A program made the position numbers and the translations under genes. Shown here piece after piece: positions 56,275 through 64,000 of a DNA stretch of 64,000 nt (position 1 is the stretch's first letter; every line of letters starts with the position of its first letter). This stretch comes from CALFUK01 sp964450495 (GTDB lineage Bacteria; Bacteroidota; Bacteroidia; Chitinophagales; Saprospiraceae): NCBI GenBank assembly GCA_964450495.1, contig CAYVFU010000005.1, forward strand, positions 30,330 to 94,329, in the 5' to 3' direction. The notes below the pieces were generated by a model, which had not been told where the DNA came from, searched no databases, and saw nothing but the letters and a program-made list of their open reading frames with translations.

Positions 56275-58797
56275 TTAAGCTTCTCGTCGTAACACTTCCA
56301 ATGGTGATTTTCTGACAACATCGCGACTATTCAGTAAGCCAATAAGTATGGTCATCCCAGTGATGAATAAAAAGACTGCAATCAATGGCCACCATTCAAT
56401 AGAGAAGTCTAATTCGAATTGACGCGTGGCCAAAAAGTAACTGGCAATTAATGAGATGCCGATTCCAGTGATAGCAGCAAGACTCCCAAGCAAACCATAT
56501 TCAGTTGCATTTATTTTTAAGATTTGATTTTTTGATGCACCGATTGTTCTGAGTAAAACACTCTCTTTGACACGCTGAAACTTGCTTAATAAAAGAGAAC
56601 TGATCAACACAATTAATCCCGTCATAATACTAAATCCTGCCATGAATTTTACAATGTAAGACACCTTAGTTAAAATTCCATTTAGGGTGGTTAAGATCAT
56701 GCCCAAATCCACAACAGATACATTTGGAAAGGTTTTGACTACTTTACTTCGATAAGCAGCAGTCGTTTCTGTGTTGGGAGATTTTGTCACAAAGACTAAA
56801 AACTGTGGTGCTTTTTCTAAAACACCATTTGGAAATAATATAAAAAATCGAGTTCGCATTGAGCGAAATTCTATATCCCTTATGCTACCTACATAAGTGG
56901 TCATCATCGTTCCTTGGATGTTCCAAGTTATTTCGTCGCCAAGATCAACATCCAAAGACTCTGCGTATCCTTCGTCTAAGGAGATCAGTATGGAATCACC
57001 TGGGGCCACTTCTCCTGTAAAACTTCCTCTTAATAATTCTTCATCGTCTTCTAAATAATCTCTGTAACTGACTCTTGCTTCTCGATTGATAGCCCACCGC
57101 CGAGCAGTTCTTGTGGTGTCAGCAAGCCATTCTTCTTTTGATTTTCCTTTCCAACCTGCAACTCGCATAGTGACAATGGGAGCTTGTTGTATGACAGGTA
57201 AATCAAATTCCTCAGTTATTTTTTTTAGTTCGTCCTCTTGTTTTTTCTCAATACCATATAAGACCATGTTCGGTTGATTACCTGCGTCCATAGAATCAAC
57301 ATTTTTTAGGATCAAACCTTGAATGATAAATAGGGTAGTCAATACTGCAGTCCCAAGCCCCATAGAAACCAATAATGTTTTGGTCTGATTGTCTGGCCTA
57401 TATAGATTGGAAAGTCCTTGTCTAAAAACAAAATTCCATCCTCTTGGAAAAAATTTCTTTATCGCCCACATCATGAAAATAGAAAATCCATACAGCATTA
57501 AAAATGATGCAAGTAACCCAATAGACATTACTGCTGCAGATCTTAAGTCTTTAGTCAGCTGAAATAGAAATAAAAATACTCCTACAACGATGAGAATGTA
57601 TACCAAAATCTTCAATGGATCTCTGCCGGTTTCACTCATGTCTGTGCGGAGTGTTCGTAGAGGACTTATTTTTCTAATGCCCAACAGTGGTGCTAAAGCA
57701 AATAACATTGCCATTGCCAGGCCAGCTAAAATCCCTTCTAAAATTGCTTTCCAAGAAATTGTCATTACGACTTCATAAGGCAAAAAGTCCTTAAATATCA
57801 CAGGCAAATAAACTTGGATAATCGATCCAAGAGCAGCACCAATCATAACACTCAATAAGCCCAGACCAAAAATTTGTATGATGTAAATAGCCATCGCTTG
57901 TTTAGATGTCATACCTAGACAACGGAATACTGCAATGGATGACACCTTTTGTTTTACATAGATCAGTATACTTGATGCAACGCCTATACAGCCCAATAAT
58001 AGTGATACAAGAGCTATCAGATTTAGAAAATTATTTAGTGACGAAAATGCTTCGTCTAGATTTTCTTTTCGCTCTTCAATTGTCTCTACTCTAAGGCTTT
58101 CGTTTCTAAATTGATCTTTGTTTGTTTCTTCCCATGAATCTGCAATAGTAGGATCATCCAGCTTGAAGTAATAAGCATAGTCGAGCATACTGCCAGGCTG
58201 GATGAGGTTCGTTTCTGCTAAATATTTTTTACCGATGTAAACAGCTGGTGCAAAAGATGATGTTGCTGCTATACTACCAAAGGCACTTTTTAATCTTCCA
58301 GAAATATAGAAATGCTTTGTGCCCAGTTTGATGCTGTCACCAACTTCAAGTTTATGTTCTAGCATTAAGCCATGATCGACAAGAGCGTGATCGTTCTCTT
58401 GGTAGTTGAGATAAGCATCTTCAGGTTCAGTGAGTATTTTACCATAAAAAGGGAAACCACCTTCGATCGCTTTTACCATGACAAATTGTGACGCATCTGT
58501 TTTGGAGATATAAGACATAGAAAATAGTTCTATTTCCTCTGCCCGCTCTGAGTCTAATGAGTCCGTAAGTAGTTGTAAATCTTCAGTAAGTGGTCGATTA
58601 CCGGTGATGGCTAAATCTGCTCCAAGTAAACCTGCCGCTTGAGCGTCGATGTCTCTTACAAGATTATTATTGAAAGAATTAATAGCAACTAAGGCCGCAA
58701 TACCAAGAATAATAGAAGACATGAACATGACAAGCTTTCGTATGTTCTTACGACTGTCTCTAAAAGCTGTCTTTATTAAAAACGACAATTGGCTCAT
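56275..58797 (-). CDS. ybbP: FtsX-family ABC transporter permease, YbbP-like
   Basis: An 840-residue permease with an N-terminal transmembrane helix (KLVMFMSSIILGIAALVAI), a large extracytoplasmic domain (DIDAQAAGLLGADLAITG onwards), a bundle of membrane helices from about residue 255, a second extracytoplasmic domain and three C-terminal helices (SIMTGLIVLISSLLLSKF ... WWPLIAVFLFITGMTILIGLL). The duplicated FtsX domain layout and QRVKESVLLRTIGASKNQILKI match YbbP/MacB-type permeases. It should work with the ATPase encoded just upstream (gap eight bases). Proposed roles for the family are lipid, lipoprotein or toxic compound export at the inner membrane. Confidence 0.88.
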   Translation of the reverse strand: MSQLSFLIKTAFRDSRKNIRKLVMFMSSIILGIAALVAINSFNNNLVRDIDAQAAGLLGADLAITGNRPLTEDLQLLTDSLDSERAEEIELFSMSYISKTDASQFVMVKAIEGGFPFYGKILTEPEDAYLNYQENDHALVDHGLMLEHKLEVGDSIKLGTKHFYISGRLKSAFGSIAATSSFAPAVYIGKKYLAETNLIQPGSMLDYAYYFKLDDPTIADSWEETNKDQFRNESLRVETIEERKENLDEAFSSLNNFLNLIALVSLLLGCIGVASSILIYVKQKVSSIAVFRCLGMTSKQAMAIYIIQIFGLGLLSVMIGAALGSIIQVYLPVIFKDFLPYEVVMTISWKAILEGILAGLAMAMLFALAPLLGIRKISPLRTLRTDMSETGRDPLKILVYILIVVGVFLFLFQLTKDLRSAAVMSIGLLASFLMLYGFSIFMMWAIKKFFPRGWNFVFRQGLSNLYRPDNQTKTLLVSMGLGTAVLTTLFIIQGLILKNVDSMDAGNQPNMVLYGIEKKQEDELKKITEEFDLPVIQQAPIVTMRVAGWKGKSKEEWLADTTRTARRWAINREARVSYRDYLEDDEELLRGSFTGEVAPGDSILISLDEGYAESLDVDLGDEITWNIQGTMMTTYVGSIRDIEFRSMRTRFFILFPNGVLEKAPQFLVFVTKSPNTETTAAYRSKVVKTFPNVSVVDLGMILTTLNGILTKVSYIVKFMAGFSIMTGLIVLISSLLLSKFQRVKESVLLRTIGASKNQILKINATEYGLLGSLAAITGIGISLIASYFLATRQFELDFSIEWWPLIAVFLFITGMTILIGLLNSRDVVRKSPLEVLRREA

Positions 58798-58805
58798 GTT
58801 AATGT

Positions 58806-59501
58806 TTAAACAGCGGGTTGAAGTGAAGGGGTGTCAGATACAATTTTACCTCCTTTCAATTTAATGATTCGATTGGTTTTAGCAGCTAGCTCTAAATCAT
58901 GTGTGACTATGATCAAGGTTGTGCCCTTCTCTCTATTTAAATCAAAAAGCAAAGACTCTATTTTGACGCCTGTATCCTCGTCTAGATTTCCTGTTGGCTC
59001 ATCTGCAAATAGTATTTGAGGCGCATTGGAGAAAGCACGTGCAATAGATACTCGTTGTTGCTCACCTCCAGACAATTGACTAGGGTAATGGGTTAGCCTA
59101 TCTCCAAGTCCGACTCTGGATAGTAATTCCTTACTGATTGCTTTTGCCTTACTTTCTCCTTGTAATTCGAGAGGAATCATAACATTTTCTAATGCTGTCA
59201 ATGTTGGAATTAATTGAAAATTCTGAAAAACAAAACCTACATACTTATTTCGCAATGCAGCTCTTTCATCTTCGGTTAAATGTTCTAGTGTATTGCCCAA
59301 AATGGAAACTGATCCAGATGTGCCTCTGTCAAGACCAGCACATAAGCCAAGTAGAGTTGTCTTGCCACTTCCAGAAGGCCCAACAATCGAAACAATTTCT
59401 CGTTTATCTACTGAAAAGTGTATTTGATCAAGTACAGTAAGGCTTCTTTCGCCACTGTTGTAGGTTTTGGTTAGATTTTTTACCTCTAGTATTTTATTCA
59501 T
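58806..59501 (-). CDS. ybbA: ABC transporter ATP-binding protein, YbbA/LolD-like
   Basis: A 231-residue ATPase. Walker A is GPSGSGKTT (residues 41-49), the signature LSGGE (143-147), Walker B ILFADE (163-168) and the H-loop IIVTHD. It belongs to the MacB/LolD/YbbA group. It pairs with the FtsX-like permease eight bases downstream. The divergent TesA-like gene starts about 105 bases upstream, which repeats the E. coli tesA / ybbA-ybbP order, so the symbol is chosen on that synteny. Confidence 0.92.
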   Translation of the reverse strand: MNKILEVKNLTKTYNSGERSLTVLDQIHFSVDKREIVSIVGPSGSGKTTLLGLCAGLDRGTSGSVSILGNTLEHLTEDERAALRNKYVGFVFQNFQLIPTLTALENVMIPLELQGESKAKAISKELLSRVGLGDRLTHYPSQLSGGEQQRVSIARAFSNAPQILFADEPTGNLDEDTGVKIESLLFDLNREKGTTLIIVTHDLELAAKTNRIIKLKGGKIVSDTPSLQPAV

Positions 59502-59606
59502 ATAGCTTTTCGTCTCATATTTTGCCTCAATTAAAACTTCCTAAAAGAAGAAGATGTTACATTTGAGTAAGTATAATTATGATTCTATTCCAAAAATGTG
59601 AAATGT

Positions 59607-60314
59607 ATGGTTAAAATAGAAATGGAGTATTTGTTAATCCTATTCGTAATGATTGGAATGTTTGCCATCTCTTGCACATCAAAAGAACAAACGGCATCGA
59701 AAGAAGTTGTTTCCTTCGAGGCTAAAAAAGAAGAAACTAGTACAAAAACAGCTAAGTCACAAAAAACAATCCTTTGTTTTGGCAATAGTCTCACTGCTGG
59801 ATATGGACTGGATGAAAATAAAGCTTGGCCTTACCTGTTACAACAAAAGTTATCTTCTCTTGATTTACCATATTCCTATAGTGTTGTGAATGCTGGTTTG
59901 AGCGGTGAAACCTCCGCGGGAGGGCTAGGGCGAATTGATTGGGTGCTGAATCAACATGTAGATATTTTCATATTAGAATTAGGTGCAAATGATATGCTTC
60001 GTGGACTGGATGTTACAGAGACTCGAAAGAACTTAAGCGCCATTTTGGATAAGGTCAAATTAAAATACCCCGACGTCCAGATAATCATAGCTGGATTATA
60101 TTCTCCTCCAAATATGGGTACGGATTATGAAAAAGCATTCAATAAAATATATCCCGAGTTGGCTCAAGGTGATAATTCGAGTTTGATTCCATTTTTCTTA
60201 AATAATGTGGCCCAGATTGACTCATTAAATTTATCTGATGGTAAACACCCAAATGAAAAAGGTCAAGTAATCGTAATGGCCAATATTTGGGAGACTCTCA
60301 AAGAACTTATTTAA
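59607..60314 (+). CDS. tesA: TesA-like SGNH esterase/lysophospholipase lipoprotein
   Basis: A 235-residue lipoprotein (lipobox FAIS-C23) with an SGNH-hydrolase domain. Catalytic Ser61 is in GNSLTAGYGL (the usual GDSL Asp is Asn here), block II is NAGLSGETSAGG, block III is LGANDML and the Asp/His pair lies in DGKHPNEKG. Family members act as arylesterase, thioesterase I and lysophospholipase L1. ATG 59607 is chosen; GTG 59598 and ATG 59622 are alternatives. It is divergent from ybbA-ybbP. In E. coli TesA is periplasmic; here a lipid anchor is predicted, so it probably sits on the envelope. A terminator follows. Confidence 0.9.
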   Translation: MVKIEMEYLLILFVMIGMFAISCTSKEQTASKEVVSFEAKKEETSTKTAKSQKTILCFGNSLTAGYGLDENKAWPYLLQQKLSSLDLPYSYSVVNAGLSGETSAGGLGRIDWVLNQHVDIFILELGANDMLRGLDVTETRKNLSAILDKVKLKYPDVQIIIAGLYSPPNMGTDYEKAFNKIYPELAQGDNSSLIPFFLNNVAQIDSLNLSDGKHPNEKGQVIVMANIWETLKELI

Positions 60315-60352
60315 GCAACTGGAGCTTTTTGTTATAAAGAGCGTTGCTTTTT
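60313..60352 (+). terminator. Probable terminator after tesA
   Basis: AGCAAC (60314-60319) pairs with GTTGCT (60343-60348) with an inner partial stem and is followed by a T-run (60348-60353). It begins within the stop codon region. Confidence 0.55.
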
Positions 60353-60537
60353 TAGAGGGCATTACTTTACAGACGGCTTCTCCTCATTGGACCGAAACAG
60401 GGATATAACAGAATGTCAGAACAGTGAGTCCACATGTAACCAAAAAGCAAGCATGTCAATGAGGCTGAAAACCAGCACAGGATTATTCTTTAGTGTGGTA
60501 TTGTATTTTTACATTTACTTATTCAAATAGTAAATAA

Positions 60538-61575
60538 ATGGAGTACAGGAAATTAGGGAAAACGGATTTGGATGTCAGTGTTATTTGTCTTGGTACAATG
60601 ACTTGGGGCAATCAAAATACAGAAGAAGATGGTCACGCACAAATGGATTACGCCCTCAGTCAAGGGGTGAATTTTTGGGATACTGCAGAAATATACGCAG
60701 TCCCTGCTAGCCCAGAGACAAGTTTCCAGACAGAAATAATCATAGGCAATTGGTTTAAGAAGAATCCTGGCAAACGAAAAGATGTAGTACTAGCAACAAA
60801 GATTGCCGGACCTGGTCCATACACAACTCATATTCGAGAAGCATCGGATTATCCAGAAGAAAACATACGGACTGCTGTAGAAGGAAGCCTTAAAAGATTG
60901 CAAACTGATTATTTGGATTTATACCAACTACACTGGCCGGCTCGCGTCACAAATTTCTTTGGCAAAAGAGGTTACAGACATAAAGAGGGATGGGAGGATA
61001 CATTTCTACAAAGAATAGAGACACTCAACTCACTTGTCAAAGATGGTAAGATCAGACACTGGGGAATCTCAAACGAATCGTCTTGGGGTTTTTCTCACTA
61101 TATGAGACTGTGCGAAGCTCATGGCTTTACAAAATTTGTTTCTGTTCAAAATCCATACAGTTTGTTGAATCGCCTGTATGAAGTTGGTTTAGCTGAACAG
61201 TCAATTAGAGATGGTGCTGGTCTTCTAGCATACTCGCCTATGGCTTTTGGCTTGTTGAGTGGAAAGTATCACAAAGGCATTGATAAGCCGAGTGATCGCA
61301 TCAATAAGTTTGAAGGTATGAGCAGGTACAACAGTGATAATTGCCATTTGGCAGCCAAACAGTATATCGAAATAGCAGAGAAGCATGGTATGACACCAGC
61401 ACAGATGTCATTGGCTTTTGTCAATCAACAAGACTTTGTGACAAGTAATATTATAGGGGCTACAAATCTCGATCAGCTAAAAGAAAATATAGCAAGTATT
61501 GATATCAAATTATCCAAGGAAGTACTTAAAGAAATTGAAGCGATACACGCTATGATACCTAACCCAGCACCTTAG
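60538..61575 (+). CDS. tas: Aldo/keto reductase, Tas type
   Basis: A 345-residue aldo/keto reductase that closely follows E. coli Tas along its length: LGTMTWGNQNTEEDGHAQMDYA, FWDTAEIYAVPASPET, KRLQTDYLDLYQLHWP, FGKRGYRHK, GISNESSWGFSHYMRL, QNPYSLLNRLYEVGLAEQS and the final MIPNPAP. The catalytic tetrad is Asp and Tyr in DTAEIY, Lys in LATKIAG and His in LYQLHW. It reduces carbonyl compounds with NADPH; the physiological substrate is unknown. The C-terminus overlaps the convergent symporter gene by four bases. Confidence 0.92.
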   Translation: MEYRKLGKTDLDVSVICLGTMTWGNQNTEEDGHAQMDYALSQGVNFWDTAEIYAVPASPETSFQTEIIIGNWFKKNPGKRKDVVLATKIAGPGPYTTHIREASDYPEENIRTAVEGSLKRLQTDYLDLYQLHWPARVTNFFGKRGYRHKEGWEDTFLQRIETLNSLVKDGKIRHWGISNESSWGFSHYMRLCEAHGFTKFVSVQNPYSLLNRLYEVGLAEQSIRDGAGLLAYSPMAFGLLSGKYHKGIDKPSDRINKFEGMSRYNSDNCHLAAKQYIEIAEKHGMTPAQMSLAFVNQQDFVTSNIIGATNLDQLKENIASIDIKLSKEVLKEIEAIHAMIPNPAP

Positions 61576-62825
61576 ACATTTGCTTCACGATAGTCCGTTT
61601 TTTCTTTAAACAGTAAAAAGAAAATAACTGCAAATATTGCTGTTGCTATTGCAAATATGGTCCAAAATGATTTCCAATCTGCTAATGCCATCATTCCATC
61701 TGTAGCATGCCCGTTAAAAAATGCGCCGGATAGTTGCGTACCTAATAGGAAGCCAACACCTTGTGTAAGTAATACAAGAAGTCCTTGTACCTGACCTCTG
61801 ATTTCTGGTGAAGTTTCTTTATCTATGTAAATCTGGCCTGTGACAAAAAAGAAATCATAGCATATGCCATGTATAGCGATACCGAGCATGATTAGCCAAA
61901 AGGACCCAGACATTGATGCAGATGCAAACAGAGTAAATCGTGCTAACCAAGCAAGCATGCCTAAAAACAGCATCCATTTCACTCCAAGGCGGTGAAATAA
62001 GAAAGGTATCATCAGCATGAAGAATATTTCAGAAAACTGACCAAAGGACATTTCGAAACTTGGGTTCGTAAAATGCTCCAGAGATAGAGTTTGATTCAAA
62101 TTGCTGAAGTAGACAGGGGCATATGGAAAGTAAGTGCCAAAGGCTATGAAGATAAGCATTGCTGAAACCAAAAAGACAATGAAAGAACGGTCCTTCAATT
62201 GTGACAATGCACCAAACCCAGCAATTTCTTTCCAGCTGGATTGTTTACCTGATAAGGGAGGAGGTGTTTGAGGAAGGCTAAAACTGTAAATTCCAAGTAA
62301 GACAGACGCTGCGCCACCCAGATATAAAGGGATAGGTGAAGAATCTGCTTGCAATATTTTACCAATAAGTACTCCTGCTACTATCCAGCCAATAGTACCA
62401 AAGACACGGACAACTGGAAAGTCTTTCTCTTGATTTTTTAAATGATGAAAAGATAGTGAAGCAGTAATGCCTAATGTAGGTAAATAACAAAGTGCGTGAA
62501 TACCCAATAATGTTAGAAACATCGAACTACCTGCGAATTGTGGCATCAAACACATGGCGACACCCCCAATTATGCAAAGTATAGCCAATACTTTCTCGGA
62601 GTCAAAAAATCTATCTGCGACCATACCCATAAAGAAAGGAGTGATGATCGCAGCTATTGGTCCTAGAGAATATGCCCAATTTATAGAATCTGCCATTTGA
62701 ATTGTGCCCATGTAGTTGCCCAAAGTGGGTGCCCAACTCCCCCAAATAAAGAATTGAAGGAACATCATGATGGACAGTCTTAACTTTAAGTTTGAAGGTT
62801 CTGGTGTAGCCATAATACTTTTCAA
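61572..62825 (-). CDS. MFS nucleoside:H+ symporter, NupG/XapB-like
   Basis: A 417-residue transporter with 12 hydrophobic segments. The N-terminus (LRLSIMMFLQFFIWGSWAPTLGNYM) and the sequences GPIAAIITPFFMGMVADRFF, FPVVRVFGTIGWIVAGVLIG, FGQFSEIFFMLMIPFLFHRLGVKWML, GIAIHGICYDFFFVTGQIYIDK and IRGQVQGLLVLLTQGVGFLLGT are typical of the nucleoside:H+ symporter family. The length is close to NupG (418). It would import nucleosides. ATG 62813 (MATPEPSNLK) is an alternative start. It converges with the Tas gene. Confidence 0.9.
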   Translation of the reverse strand: MKSIMATPEPSNLKLRLSIMMFLQFFIWGSWAPTLGNYMGTIQMADSINWAYSLGPIAAIITPFFMGMVADRFFDSEKVLAILCIIGGVAMCLMPQFAGSSMFLTLLGIHALCYLPTLGITASLSFHHLKNQEKDFPVVRVFGTIGWIVAGVLIGKILQADSSPIPLYLGGAASVLLGIYSFSLPQTPPPLSGKQSSWKEIAGFGALSQLKDRSFIVFLVSAMLIFIAFGTYFPYAPVYFSNLNQTLSLEHFTNPSFEMSFGQFSEIFFMLMIPFLFHRLGVKWMLFLGMLAWLARFTLFASASMSGSFWLIMLGIAIHGICYDFFFVTGQIYIDKETSPEIRGQVQGLLVLLTQGVGFLLGTQLSGAFFNGHATDGMMALADWKSFWTIFAIATAIFAVIFFLLFKEKTDYREANV

Positions 62826-63055
62826 TATTGTATTCTAAAGTAGAAGTAATAATTGAACATATGGAATGCTGACTGGAATATTTAAAGTTTTACTCTTGTC
62901 TTATGGGGCTATAAGCGAATGATTATGAAAAAAGAACGCTATAACCTCAGACGTCATAAGTCTATATTCGGAAATCGTATAACAATATTCTATAGGATTT
63001 ATGAGTTATCAGATAGCCCCTTTCTGCACAACGTCATAAAAATTCCTTCGTAATA

Positions 63056-63919
63056 TTGCTTCAGTCGATCCTCAAAATATTATGTGCTATGTCTATATTT
63101 CTATGGAGTCTGGAGGCTTCAGGTCATAGCTATGGGCTTGCATCATATAAGACTGGAGTAAGGCTTGAAATCACAAATCCAAAGTGTGTTGGTGAAGAAG
63201 GCAGAATTCGTTTAATTGGTGAGGACAACACAAAAGATATTCACTATTCTTTTAGCGGCGAAATCTTCTATCCATATCAAGCAGCATTGAATTTAGAAGT
63301 TGGAGTTTATCAGCTTTTAGTTAAGCAAGAGAAGGCGATTCGATATTTCAATTTTTCAATTATGCCCGACGAAGAGATTTCATTTGAATTTATAAATATT
63401 GAACCAGCAAATTGCATTGGGCAAGGAGGTCGCATTCAAGCTGCCATTACTGGAAGCGGTACAGCACAACAAGCAAATACAGGTAGTGGTACAATTTTAT
63501 TTAATTCAAGAAGTTTTGGAAGAGAAATAGATGTTGAAGTAGATGCCGGTCGTTATACCTTAACTGCTTTTTTAACAGAAGACATACGCGTTGATACTAC
63601 TTTTTTTGTCACACAAGAAACATGTGAGGTGTATGTACCAAATGCGTTTAATCCACGATCCACTGAAGGTTTGAATAAGCGATTTGTACTTGGATTCTCA
63701 ACAGAGACTAACCCTATAATAAATACGTACACCATATATGATCGATGGGGCTCTCTCGTTTATGAAAGAAATAATATTGAAGCCAATCAATTCACGGAAT
63801 GGTGGGATGGCAGTTGCTTTGGTGAGCCTTGTGATCCTGGTATTTATGTCTATAAAATAAACGTGTCTTTTGAAACTGGAGATAGCGTAGACCGTATTGG
63901 TACACTAACCTTATTTTAA
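63056..63919 (+). CDS. Secreted protein with T9SS type B (gliding motility-associated) C-terminal domain
   Basis: A 287-residue protein. Its C-terminal 95 residues are the CHU_C / T9SS type B sorting domain (PF13585): VPNAFNPRSTEGLNKRF, TYTIYDRWGSLVYERNN, EWWDGSCFG, GIYVYKINVSFETGD, GTLTLF. Upstream is a beta domain with a conserved [IV]-x-N-x-K/A-x-C-x-G-x-G-x-[IR] pair (ITNPKCVGEEGRIRL and IEPANCIGQGGRIQA). TTG 63056 is used because no ATG exists between the upstream stop and the signal-like segment (LKILCAMSIFLWSLEASG). It would be exported by T9SS and usually attached or released at the surface. Confidence 0.85.
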   Translation: MLQSILKILCAMSIFLWSLEASGHSYGLASYKTGVRLEITNPKCVGEEGRIRLIGEDNTKDIHYSFSGEIFYPYQAALNLEVGVYQLLVKQEKAIRYFNFSIMPDEEISFEFINIEPANCIGQGGRIQAAITGSGTAQQANTGSGTILFNSRSFGREIDVEVDAGRYTLTAFLTEDIRVDTTFFVTQETCEVYVPNAFNPRSTEGLNKRFVLGFSTETNPIINTYTIYDRWGSLVYERNNIEANQFTEWWDGSCFGEPCDPGIYVYKINVSFETGDSVDRIGTLTLF

Positions 63920-64000
63920 TATCAAATACAAAATTTGACACTACAAAATTAACTGTAACTGAGTTTAGAAAATAGAGAAGCTAGGATATTAATCTTAGCA

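Overview
The window looks like a piece of a marine or free-living Bacteroidota chromosome, most likely from the Saprospiria. The grounds are the AT-rich sequence, mostly ATG starts without clear Shine-Dalgarno sites, many Bacteroidota-type lipoprotein signals, several type IX secretion (T9SS) C-terminal sorting domains, SprB repeats as in gliding adhesins, and the dockerin plus cohesin-like tail typical of Saprospiraceae surface proteins. No tRNA, rRNA, CRISPR array, insertion sequence or phage gene was recognised.

Layout. 1-6.8 kb: the end of gyrA, a TPR protein, a MazG-like pyrophosphohydrolase, a GNAT acetyltransferase without an ATG start, two divergent helical proteins and a beta-lactamase-fold serine hydrolase. 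6.8-11.6 kb: a tight five-gene minus-strand operon of LVIVD lipoprotein, secreted protein, small lipoprotein, ECF sigma factor and a protein that seems to join a cytoplasmic segment, an inner-membrane helix, a long linker and an outer-membrane barrel. 11.8-15.1 kb: a two-OmpA-domain protein, a DUF1080 lipoprotein and ornithine aminotransferase. 15.6-31.5 kb: two giant secreted proteins (about 2730 and 2490 aa) in tandem. 31.5-34.8 kb: a Nudix hydrolase and a repeat protein with a T9SS signal. 34.9-39.2 kb: a molybdenum hydroxylase operon (CoxG-CoxS fusion, form II CoxL, CoxM). 39.2-41.2 kb: small genes. 41.5-55.5 kb: a 4634-aa SprB-repeat giant. 55.5-56.3 kb: a non-coding stretch with clustered small palindromes. 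56.3-60.3 kb: the ybbP-ybbA/tesA divergent set. 60.5-63.9 kb: Tas-like aldo/keto reductase, nucleoside:H+ symporter and a T9SS type B protein.

The dominant theme is cell-surface display. The three giants share one C-terminal scaffold (a cysteine-paired head module, HYR-like domains, a regulatory beta domain, a dockerin, a cohesin-like domain and a T9SS type A signal), but each has amplified a different module: 16 cysteine/aspartate units in the first, DUF11-type domains in the second, 31 SprB units plus DUF11-type domains in the third. The SprB array carries an exact 912-bp higher-order period. The sigma-factor operon could sense envelope state; the metabolic genes (rocD, cox-like, tas, nupG-like) appear unrelated to the surface genes.
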